Shown here piece after piece: positions 1 to 34,199 of a stretch of DNA of 64,000 bases. The stretch is from Bolinopsis microptera (Eukaryota > Ctenophora > Tentaculata > Lobata > Bolinopsidae). Location of the stretch: the NCBI RefSeq assembly GCF_026151205.1, contig NC_087077.1, positions 1,984,001 through 2,048,000 on the forward strand, written 5' to 3'. The notes beneath the pieces are model-generated. The model searched no databases and had not been told where the DNA came from. It saw only the letters and a list, made by a program, of their open reading frames with translations. Position numbers and translations under genes: made by a program. Numbering within the stretch: the first letter of the stretch is position 1; each line of letters starts with the position of its first letter.

Positions 1-313
1 TTACTAATAAAAGTTATTCATGACTAGTATGTTCAGATTTCTATGTTTTTTTCAAAGAGCTATATTTTTGATGATGTGTGATGATGTTTGTGTCATTATA
101 TTTTGATTTGATTTGATTTGATTTGCTTTTCATACATTCACAGCACAGATTTTTTAGAAATTTCGACCATTGTTTTCTAAGTTGTTCACTTCATGAGCAC
201 GAGGAGATCATTGAATTTATTTGTACTGAAAAGATTGAATACCTTTTTTTACACAAGTGATTTTAATGCAGATATGATTTACTCTAGAAGGAAACATACA
301 CGCAAATTGTAAT

Positions 314-2053
314 ATGTTGGAATCAATTGCAATTGCCTGGCAATACTTAAGTGGACGGAGTGGTTCAAAGGTTCTGATGCATGCAATAATAAGCGATGAA
401 TTCATAAGGTAAATTTCCTATTGCTATTATTTTTTTCTCCTAAAAATGGTCTTTTCTATTCTAATAACCTGGACAAATGTTGTACTCCTTCATGGACAGC
501 CTGAAAAAGCTTTGTTTGTTTTTCTTTATGGATATTTGTTTCGGACAATAAAATTATGTTGGCTGGTCGATGATAATGGATTAACAGTTCAGATCATGAT
601 TGACACCCTGTCAACTGCTAATGGTAAGGCTGTTACACACATCTTAGCTTTGAGAGGGATCTACGAGAATACAGTTTCTGTTTTAAGTATAAATACAGGT
701 ATTTCACTTCGTCACTCCATAACTTAGCTCATTCATTTGCTTCAGATGTGAAAATGGTGAGATAAAATGTATCGCTGTTGATGTAAAAAGCATTGAGCAG
801 CAGAAAGGTGTTACAATATCTATTCATAAATCGAATAGTGCAAACAATTTTGTTGTAGCTATTGAAGGCTTGGATCATGGCGATGAAGTTTCTGATGCCA
901 TGGTAAGTGACATCCCCATTTAGTTGTCAATATTGACTTTTTATCTACGAATTAAGCTTCCTATTACTCCCTAAAATAGTCTAAAGTTGCACGCCAATTA
1001 ATTTAGGGGTTGTTTCAGAACATGATTACCAGTGCGTGTCTGCCTCTGTCAACAAATACAACTGATAATGATTCAGGTGCCATGGGCAGCCAAGTTCGTG
1101 ATAATGCTGATGAAAATAATGCAAGTGTTCCTTCCATGAGTAGTAAGTATTTTAATTCTAGTGGTGAACTCAAATGATTAGCAGTCAAAGTCGCTAACTT
1201 AATAGAGTCCATTTGATTGACCCAGAAAACATTGTCCTTTTTGGTGTATCTTTGATGAATTATTAAATCCTATTTAAAATCTAAAATGTTTACAAAAAGA
1301 TAGTGAAACCATCCAAGACTATGAAGGTATTGAAGATAGTGGAGATAGTGAAGATAGTGATTACATTGAAGACTTTCCTGTGCTTACTCATCATTCAGGA
1401 CATCATGACCTTTCCTTAGTGGTGTTTGTCGGGAAACAATTAGAACATATATTACGCAGATATTTTTGCCAAAATTTACGACCAAGTGGAAAAGTAATTA
1501 CACTGGGCTGTCTTATACATCAGTATTCGAATATAAAGAAGCGTGACAGACAACTCACTTTTCAGCTTCAAGTTATTGTTAAAAAAAGAAATATGTTAGT
1601 TCATAAGATTTTTGTGAAAAAATTTCCTGACCAGCACTGTAGGGCAGAATTCATTGAAAACTGTAACATTGCAATGAAGAGTTTGAGATGTTATCACTGC
1701 AAGTATACAAGTCTGAAGATCGTAATCGGTATTTTGTGGATAATGGCAGGATTGAGAGCAGTCCTTCCATGTTAAACACGTTTTTCCCCTTCGTTCCATG
1801 GAGATATCTTTGGACACTTTTGGCTAGGTCAGAGAGACTTGTATGGAGAGTAAAAAATCTCCTTACCTCAACTGCATCAGCTTCAGTCTCTAAATTACCA
1901 TTACAACTGGAAGAGGAAATGAAGTATCACTGCTGGAGGATGATAAAGTTAGATCCACATCTGCAACATGCTATTGTTGAAGATGCCGACGGATATTTTA
2001 GAGATGTATTTCCACAATCAATGGACGAATATCTGGCAGAGTATGCTGAGTAA
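314..2053 (+). CDS. HEPN-domain protein, gene with acidic linker (first terminal exon)
   Basis: I read five exons whose phases all agree: 314-408 (ATG at 314), 648-698, 746-902, 1019-1142 and 1300-2053. More 5' exons may lie outside the window. The first four encode about 120 residues that I do not recognise. The last begins with a Glu/Asp/Ser-rich linker and then a helical domain. It contains KKRNMLVHK (1587-1604), which fits the R-N-x3-H form of the HEPN nuclease motif. An upstream amphipathic helix (LSLVVFVGKQLEHIL) fits the first HEPN helix. HEPN proteins commonly cleave RNA in stress or defence. That role is inferred from the family. Relative to the copy at 3176, one base is missing near 1685, so the HEPN part and the conserved tail (KLDPHLQHAIVEDADG, ending in TAA at 2051) lie in different frames. 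This is either a real break or a sequencing error. The tail conservation argues that it was recently coding. The small 648-698 exon and the start are the least certain parts. Confidence 0.55.
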
Positions 2054-3175
2054 ACAATAATGCTCAGAACCACCCAACATGGTTGAAGACATAAACCTTG
2101 CAAAGTTTTGAAGAGGTTTTAAAGAGGCTAGGTTCTAACTTGCAACACTGTATATTATTAAGATTGTGTAGTGAATGTCTTATAGCTTATTTCAAGTGCA
2201 ACCTGTAAAAAATAATAATTGAATAATAGAATATGCAATTCAGAATTCTTTTAATAACTTTCAGATGTGCTATATAATATTGGTATATATTGTAAATTAA
2301 GTTATTAATTATTTAATTCTTAAATTTTAGAAATGTAATATTTACTAGTGGGGAGATGGGGAGATGATTTGACACGTGATATTGATGTGTAGTTGTGATT
2401 GGATGCTGCTTATGACTGATTGGTTAATTACTTCCACTTGTCAGACAAATATTTCATTTCCCCACTAGAAACTAAGTCCTGACTTCTATAGACTGTTTTT
2501 TGAATTTTAGATGACAAATTATGTTCATACAGTTGGTTAGTTTTTAAATTTTATCATAATTGCACTGTTTAATAGTTGATAGGTATTAGGTATTGTAGTT
2601 GTACAATACCACCAAAAAACTTCAATGAAAATAGAAATGTAAACGTGATTGTATGTTAAAAACGAAGATACATTTTTTAAACATGAATTATAGAGTCCAT
2701 TTAATCGACAAATAGTACTACCAAAATAACTGTCCTTAGTAAAACTCCATGAAGCTGAAGGACACAGCTACAGTGAAATAAGATTTTAATAGTCCCCATC
2801 TATCTAAAATTTAACAATTACAGGAAAGATAAACTTCTTAGGCCCCCACTATGCTGGTCTCTCCAATCTATACACAATGATATACATTGAATATTCTAAT
2901 GATTTCAGATCTCAACTTTAAAAACATTGATAAGTACACTAAGCTGTTTAACTACAAAATAGGTCTTGGTTTCGATGCTAGGAAATTAGTAAAGATTATG
3001 ATAGCCTAAATAACACACTGTGTATAAATGTCATTGTGCATTGGGCAACTGAAAAAAAACTCTTGCTAAATTTCAGCAAGTCTAAAAAATAAATGAAGTT
3101 GTCAACGCTGTAATTATACTAGATCAATGTCTATTGCAATAACATAATGTCTAGGCAATTCAAATTATTGCTCAG
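2054..3175. other. Non-coding spacer between the two HEPN terminal exons
   Basis: This AT-rich stretch shows no convincing exon, and in particular no second copy of the upstream HEPN-gene exons. Its first part (about 2390-2485) resembles sequence downstream of the second copy (about 4735-4850). The duplicated unit therefore reached past the stop codon into the 3' untranslated region. Confidence 0.6.
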
Positions 3176-4023
3176 GTGAAGATCAAACTCCTTCTCAAAC
3201 AAATCAAGACAGTGAATTAACCAAAGACTGTGAAGATACTGAAGATAGTGGAGAAATTGAAGGCAGTGAAGATGGTTTAGACTTCCCTGTGCTCACTCAA
3301 CATTCAGGACACCATGACCTTTCCCTAGTTGTGTTTTGGGGAAAACAAATTGAACATATATTACGCAAATATTTTTGCAAAAAGTTACCACATGGAAAAA
3401 ACATTATGCTAGGTCGTCTCATACATCAATACTCGAATATAAGAAAGCGTGACAAACCACTCACGCTTCAACTTCAAGTTCTCGTCAAAAAACGAAATAT
3501 GTTAGTTCATAAATTAAACGAGAAAAAGTTTCCTAACCAGCAATCAAGGGCAGAATACATTGAAAACTGTAACATTGCAATGGAGAGTTTGAAGATCTAT
3601 TCACAACAGCCTGAGCAGGTGGACCAAGTTGACTGGCCTGAATCTTTCACTCAGCCGGATCTTCCACGCCCAAGATTTCTTACCAGTTCACCATATCGAA
3701 GCGTAAACCCAGAATTAACACTACGAGAATTATCTCGACATATCCAGTATCAAATTTTGTGGTTTCATTGGATATTGTTACTACTGATATTATGGATTCT
3801 TACATTATGTCTGAACTGGCTTTTAATAAATCCAGTTTGGCTGGTTTTAAGGTTAAAAGATCGACTCACTCCATCACATTCCTGCTCTATACTACCAAAA
3901 GAACTAGAAGTGAAAATGAAGTTTCACTGCTGGAGGATTATCAAGTTAGATCCACATCTGCAACGTGCTATTGTTGAAGATGCAGACGGATTTTTTAGAG
4001 ATCTTTTTCCACAATCTCTCTAA
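3176..4023 (+). CDS. Second HEPN terminal exon, with a strong transmembrane-like segment
   Basis: An intact 282-codon terminal exon follows an acceptor at 3174-3175 and is entered in phase 1, exactly like the exon at 1300. It has the same order: acidic linker, HSGHHDLSLVV start of the HEPN domain, KKRNMLVHK motif (3493-3510), and the conserved tail KLDPHLQRAIVEDADG before the TAA stop. Between HEPN and tail it carries about 30 strongly hydrophobic residues (around 3750-3855; WILLLLILWILTLCL) that read as a membrane span. The first copy has only a weakly hydrophobic stretch there. No upstream exons of its own are visible, so it may be spliced to the exon ending at 1142 (also phase 1) as an alternative last exon. 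It could also be an orphan duplicate. A possible AATAAA lies at 4615. Confidence 0.6.
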
Positions 4024-5029
4024 GTATTCAGAATAATCAGTGCTTACTTGTGCTGAAACCACAAGCCACAGCATTGGTATTTTGACATCAAGGCCTTCTT
4101 TATCTTCTCGAGTTGATAAAAAGGTCAAAAGATTACGTCTAAAAAAATAAGAACGTCATAACTGGTTGTGCACTTGTCCTCTTGTTGCTAAATAACGCTG
4201 AGTTATGTGATACAAAGACTTAGTGAGGTTATGTGCAATGACTTATCACGTATTATATTCAGTTGCTCGTTGAAACGTATTTTTCCTGTTATGAAATTTT
4301 GCACAGGATGCAAGTTATGCATTTATGTTGAATTTAAGTTCCATTTCAAGAATAAGGATTAAAGTGCATACTTTGGAACCGTTTTAAAATAGAGTATTTC
4401 ATTAGTTTTTTTTCCCAATGGTAATGAGCTGAATTTTTCAAATTAGATTATTGGGTATAATAAATATCAGTTTTACTTATATAGATTGTTTTATCAGATT
4501 TTTGGTTATACTTACCAATAATTGAGCAGCTTGTTAATATTGTTTATTAATATCATGGGATGGATGTGTGACAATATAGTTGATACCACCAACAAACAAT
4601 ATTATATATTAAGAAATAAAAGGTCATGCAATTTAAATATTTGGCATCATAATTATTCGTACAAGTTGAAACAAAAATTTAAAATATCACAAGCCAGCTA
4701 AATATAACGAATCATTGTTAATAATAGTTAAGCTGGATGTTATCTTTTCCCTGCTGATAGCTGATTGGTTAATTATTATAACTTGTCAAAAAAAATATGG
4801 CCCACCTTCAAACAAGAAACTGAGTCCCTTGACTATAAAAGAGTCTTGAAACGTTGAGAAAAGACACATTGAAATCTTTTAAATCTTTATATAATTATAT
4901 GTGATTCCTCTTGTACATTTAAACAAAGATACAACGAAGTTTTGTAAAGTATCGGAAGTTTTGTAAAATATGCCGACCCTATAATAACGAACCATATTTA
5001 TAGCTTAAAGCTGATGGCAATACAATGAG
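4024..5029. other. Intergenic: HEPN 3' flank and AGFG upstream region
   Basis: AT-rich sequence with no open frame of note. It holds the possible 3' untranslated region of the second HEPN exon and, at its right end, the presumed promoter of the AGFG gene. I see no clear TATA or other core element. An in-frame stop at 5012 precedes the AGFG start. Confidence 0.5.
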
Positions 5030-29708
<24,679 letters not shown>

Positions 29709-29720
29709 ACCCGAGCACAT

Positions 29721-29790
29721 CACGTGTTTGCCACGTGTTAACCACGTGTTTGTCACGTGTTAACCACGTGTTAACCACGTGTTATCCGTG
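29721..29790. repeat. CACGTG repeats in the AGFG 3' untranslated region
   Basis: Six copies of CACGTGTT(T/A) with TTAAC or TTTG spacers begin about 20 bases after the AGFG stop. This is the same hexamer as in the array at 28737 and the short cluster near 14068. Confidence 0.85.
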
Positions 29791-30962
29791 TTGTTCTCCC
29801 ATCATGTTACAATATAGAGCTGTAGAATGTAGATACAAGACTTGAAGACTATGTATTTGGTCAGGGTAGAAATTGGACGGAATTGATAAATTAATGAGAT
29901 GTGTTATTCTGGATATGTTTGTTAGAAATATGAGACGTTGACGTTGATAAATGATTTATCTGAACTCTCAACCGGTATCCTGGTCAGCAAAGGTAACAAA
30001 CAAAGTTGTTATTTGGGTTCCATGGTTAAAATCCGTTTTTAAATTCTGGGGGTTCTAGATTATAAATAATTGGTCAGTGACGGCATTATATTACAATATT
30101 AATATTAACTGTTAAGTCGTTAAATCATTTTGTTGCTTTAACTTTTCATGTTTAAAAATGGTATTCCAAGCTAATTGCAAATATGTTTGAAAAGTTTGTT
30201 GAGCTTCCAATTAAAATATATTCTTAAATGGATAACCCACTTTGTTATCCCAGTTTTTTCTCTTCGTATTGATTGTTATGGATGATTTATATTATAGTTG
30301 TTGGTGTTGTTAAGATAACCCGCAAATACCTTTGGAGTTTAGTGCAATGTGATAGAGAGATGATGACACTATGATGATTGTTACGATATAATCCAATAAC
30401 TATTGCTAGTTTTATTTATCCTTTTTCCGAGTCTAAATGATTTTTACTCGTTTAAATATTGACTTGTAAGCCTGTTGGAGGTGTTTATAGCTAGCTGTTG
30501 AGGTATGTAGTTCTGTTAAAATATTAAAGATCTAAGCTTAATCCTGGCATATTCCGTTAGCTATGTATTAAGTTTATTGGAAATTACTATACATGAATTT
30601 CCTTCTTTGCATACATAATATAATCATTTTTTTTCTTACCCAAGTAAATTTTTGAATTGATATTGTTAAATATTCATAAGCAAAAGTTTGTTAAATAAGA
30701 TTTTTAATATATAATTATGAAATTTTGAGGGGACCTTCAAAAAACAAATTGGTCGAACTTATATTTATTTGATCTTGCTCTGTTATATTGTATTGCACGC
30801 TTTTTCCCTTGAATATATATGACGTTGTGAATTTGTGTTATACTTATTGTCTTCAAATGTCCTATAAATACGATGGTTTTAATAGTACTCATGAAATTTC
30901 TGTATTATTTGTAGTCACACAAAGTCTGCAGTATATAATAGTAGTTCTAGTAAGTTTATGTT
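29791..30962. other. Intergenic, no gene seen
   Basis: AT-rich sequence downstream of AGFG, presumably including the rest of its 3' untranslated region. No repeat or reading frame stands out. Confidence 0.5.
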
Positions 30963-31045
30963 GGAGGACTTCGACGCGCCGCGCAAACTATCATTCTTAC
31001 TTCGCAACGATCTGGAAGGGTCGACATCGTCAATCAAAGTTTATG

Positions 31046-31193
31046 TTACCTAAGGACCCCAGGCTATTATGTTCATTAACATATAGATATAGATATAGAT
31101 TTGGCGGAATGACAGGCTGAGCGCGGCCCAGTAACCCAGGCTATTATGTTCATAAAGATTCGGCGGAATGACAGGCTGAGCGCCGCCCAGTAA
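31046..31193. mobile_element. TTAC-GTAA MITE, copy a, with internal duplication
   Basis: AGTTTATG flanks it on both sides (31038-31045 and 31194-31201). It starts TTACCTAAGGACCCC and ends GCGCCGCCCAGTAA. Inside, the block from CAGGCTATTATGTTCAT to the terminal GCCCAGTAA is present twice, so it is longer than its relatives. Confidence 0.75.
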
Positions 31194-31386
31194 AGTTTAT
31201 GTGACTCGCTTTTTGGTGAAATCGATTCCCAAACAACCGCGCTAAAAATTAAAATGAGATTAAATTCAAACTATCACATGAATGCAATGCTAAAAATTTA
31301 GTTTAGACTGGCCGAAGAGGTAATTGTCCTATCTTTATTAATACTTCTTATCACGTTGAAGGATTGAGGATCGGACATCGTCGCTT

Positions 31387-31492
31387 TTACTGGGCCGCGC
31401 TCAGCCTGTCATTCCGCCGAATCTAGCTATTTGGCGGATGTTTATGGCTCAGGCTATGTTTATGAACATGATAGCCTGGGGTCCCCAGGTAA
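31387..31492. mobile_element. TTAC-GTAA MITE, copy b
   Basis: It reads opposite to copy a: TTACTGGGCCGCGCTCAGCC at the left and GGGGTCCCCAGGTAA at the right. Flanks CGTCGCTT and CGTCGCTC agree at seven of eight bases. Confidence 0.7.
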
Positions 31493-31913
31493 CGTCGCTC
31501 TACCCCGCCCGATGATGATCTCCTGCAACTTCCCCCAGCGCCGCAGCACTATATAGGAGAGTTCGACAACGACACGTTTCTCCAGCACATTGTAAACTAT
31601 ATGTGTCATGCGCTAATCACCATCACCGCTCGCCTAGCATCCCCCCCCCATTTCGCATCCCCCCGGGTCCCCACTACGGCCCCTTGTCATAATCACGCTG
31701 AAGATGATACAGAATCCCGCACGTCTTCAGTCTTGGTATAAATTATACTGGCAACGTCAATAAACTTATTACGCAGTAACGCGAGACCAAACCTTAATCC
31801 ACCATTTATTTATGAAACAAGCTTGATTGACGATGTCAATCCGTCGAGATCGTCGCTCGATGCGAAGCAAGACTTGTAGATCGCGCGGCGCGTCGAAGCG
31901 GCGAAAGACCTCC

Positions 31914-32408
31914 AAGAAACAAGCACGTCACGTCGCGTAATATTGTCAATTTTTAATGCAATGCTAATGTGCATGAACTGACCCTGCGCGCGCTACTTCG
32001 TTTAGATGGAAGAGACTTAGAAAAGTAGCATCAACCATTTGATGCAATACGTAGTAGCTTGGTATACAATTAAGCACGTACGACATATTAAATGAACAAA
32101 ATAACGTTAGTCTTTACGTATTAACCATACCACTGCAAGCGCAAGGCTATGATGGAGAAACACCAAGTTGGGAGGGACTTCGCCGCTTCGACGCACGCGC
32201 AAACTACCATTCTTGCTTCGTCGATCTTGACGGATGTTACTCGTCTAAATTTCTTTGAAGTAGCGCGCGCCGCTTTCTTCTAGTTCTCGAATGGCAAGTG
32301 CTACGAAGTAGCGCGCGCCGGGCCTGATCATTAACAATTGACAAATGGGTCAACGTCGATCTCGAGGTTGACATCGTCAATCAAAAGGTTGCTTCGCATC
32401 GTGCAACG
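31914..32408. other. GC-rich sequence related to the element at 30963
   Basis: It contains a further copy of the element end (about 32170-32245, AGGGACTTCGCCGCTTCGAC) and of the ACATCGTCAATCAA block (about 32370-32385). Several GCGCGCTACTTCG-type strings appear in both orientations. It is probably a second, deleted copy of the same DNA element. Confidence 0.5.
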
Positions 32409-32503
32409 TTACTGGGTGGCGCTCAGCCTGTCATTAATCCACCGAATCTTTATTCGGCGGATGTTTATGTTTATGAACACAATAGCCTGGCGTCCCCAGG
32501 TAA
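32409..32503. mobile_element. TTAC-GTAA MITE, copy c
   Basis: It starts TTACTGGGTGGCGCTCAGCC and ends GCGTCCCCAGGTAA. CGTGCAACG occurs exactly on both sides, a 9-base (or 8 plus chance) target duplication. The interior holds a short CCACCGAAT...ATTCGGCGG inverted pair. Confidence 0.75.
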
Positions 32504-34199
32504 CGTGCAACGACGCAGTTTACCTTTGATAAAATAACTTAATTATTTTAATGTTTATTTTACCTCACTTCCGATTTTTATTATGTAAAATTTAAAGCCT
32601 AAATCAAATTTCTAAAAATGTTATAACGGCTACACTTCCTTTTTCTACAATCTTGCTAAATATCATGAGATTTCAACTCCAATTGCGAGCTGAAATTGGT
32701 CAGCGCTTGATACATGTTTCGTATCCAAATATCAAGTTGCGCGAAACAGAAAAGTGGCATGCAACGTATGTCTGATGGTCAAGTCAGCACGAAGGGTCAG
32801 TTTTTGCTTACTTTTCAGTGGTTTTTTATGTCCCCGTTGCCGGTACGGGGAGATTTCGTCAAGCTTTAAAATATAATATAGATATGTATTCAGTTTATAG
32901 AGTATTAGGAATATTTTATTTATTTATAAATGAGTAAAATTATGCCTAATGTATTTCTCAACTATCGGTCAAATGGGCATCGATGGAGTTGCCTCCCATA
33001 ATTGGAGTTGATAATATCCTTATTACCTGTGAATCTTGGTGTTTGGTCTCCTGTCCTAATGAAATTGGCAGATCCACTCAAAATATACACTTTTTTTTTT
33101 TTTTTTGAAAACTGGCCACGGGCCTAAATATTACATATCAATCAATTACAATTCATTAATATTACCAATATTAACAACTATCGAAAATATTCAAGAAAGT
33201 ATTCTCTAGCCCAAAAGTGGCCAATATTTAAATCTAATTCTTCAAATATTGTCTGGTTATATCGCAACTTGGGCCCTCTGTCCCCCACTTATCGAAATAA
33301 CAGGTGTCTTTAATACCTCAAAGGTCAAGCGCTTTCTAAGATATGATAACTGAGTCTAAATAACGCAGTCCTGTTTGGAGATTCCATCTTTTGTGCAAGC
33401 TTTTACTTCAAGCGTTGCGGTTCGATCCCATTGCCTCCTGTTGTGGATAAAACCTAAAGGTGTAAAGGTAGCTTTTTCCACTTCTAGGACCCTTGCATAT
33501 TTGCTTTAATACTTTCAACACTACTATTATTAACTAAATATTTTGAGGATGTTCCATATGTCCTGGCTTGCTAAAGTCAAACTGCATCGGGGGTACTTTG
33601 ATGGTCCGGGGGTGCTGAAACAGAAGGACTGCACTCTTAACCTGTTAAGAGTTAAGTAGTTGTAGTGAATGATGTTTCTGTTGGCAATGTATAACTCCAT
33701 TCACACCACAAACCACAATTGGACATTGGAACAACCCTGGTTTAATGTGTAAGATAGTGTTGAAAGAATTTTTAGACTTAAAATTGAAACTTCCACTTCG
33801 ATAACTTTGGGGGCCTGTGCTCCAAGAAAAACAGGTTGACATTATATATAGCTTATGGTTTATATGTAATGTTTTCTGATTCAATGATTAGGGCTTAGCC
33901 AGTCAACCACCTCATATTTTTTCATACTCACTCACTCTCTGGTCCCCATGGAGTCGTAGTCCGTCAGTCCGGTCTATTTTCAATTCTTTTTGAATCATTT
34001 TGCCTAATCCAAGTTTACACTTTCATGTTTTCCACAACAGAACTTTCAAACTACCTTTCTGCTCTTCCTTCTTTTCAGTGAAGTGTGCTAGTTGGGACGT
34101 GGAAGGGTGCCCCTGGTCTGCTGGTACCCCATTGCTTTCTTCACCATGATGGGAAAACCCCCCACTGAACACTCAAAACAGAAAAGTCTGTGAGAAACC
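32504..34199. other. Intergenic, no gene seen
   Basis: Mixed AT-rich sequence. A T16 run at 33092-33107 could be the inverted poly(A) tail of an old retroposed copy, but I could not identify its source. Confidence 0.4.

Larger units (their letters stand above)
1300..4850 (+). repeat. Tandem duplication of the HEPN terminal exon and its 3' flank
   Basis: The two units run from about 1300-2490 and 3176-4850. They match over the acidic linker, the HEPN domain, the C-terminal tail and a block about 350-800 bases after each stop that includes the shared string GATTGGTTAATTA. Coding identity is much higher at protein level than in the spacer, which suggests that the two copies were kept under selection after an old duplication. 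Confidence 0.75.
30963..31913. mobile_element. GC-rich DNA element with about 90-bp inverted ends
   Basis: The left end (GGAGGACTTCGACGCGCCGC... to ACATCGTCAATCAA near 31037) is the inverted image of the right end (from about 31820, TTGATTGACGATGTC..., to GCGAAAGACCTCC at 31913), with small indels. The interior has no open frame and holds two smaller MITEs. Its base composition differs sharply from the AT-rich surroundings. Confidence 0.6.

Noticed and set aside
446-727. Open frame of 93 codons considered as the first exon of the HEPN gene
   Set aside because: Its possible donors leave the wrong phase for the exon at 746, whereas 314-408 plus 648-698 fit perfectly.
33405-33440. GGTTCGATCCC, matching a tRNA B-box
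   Set aside because: No A-box or cloverleaf could be found at the needed distance, so it is a chance match.
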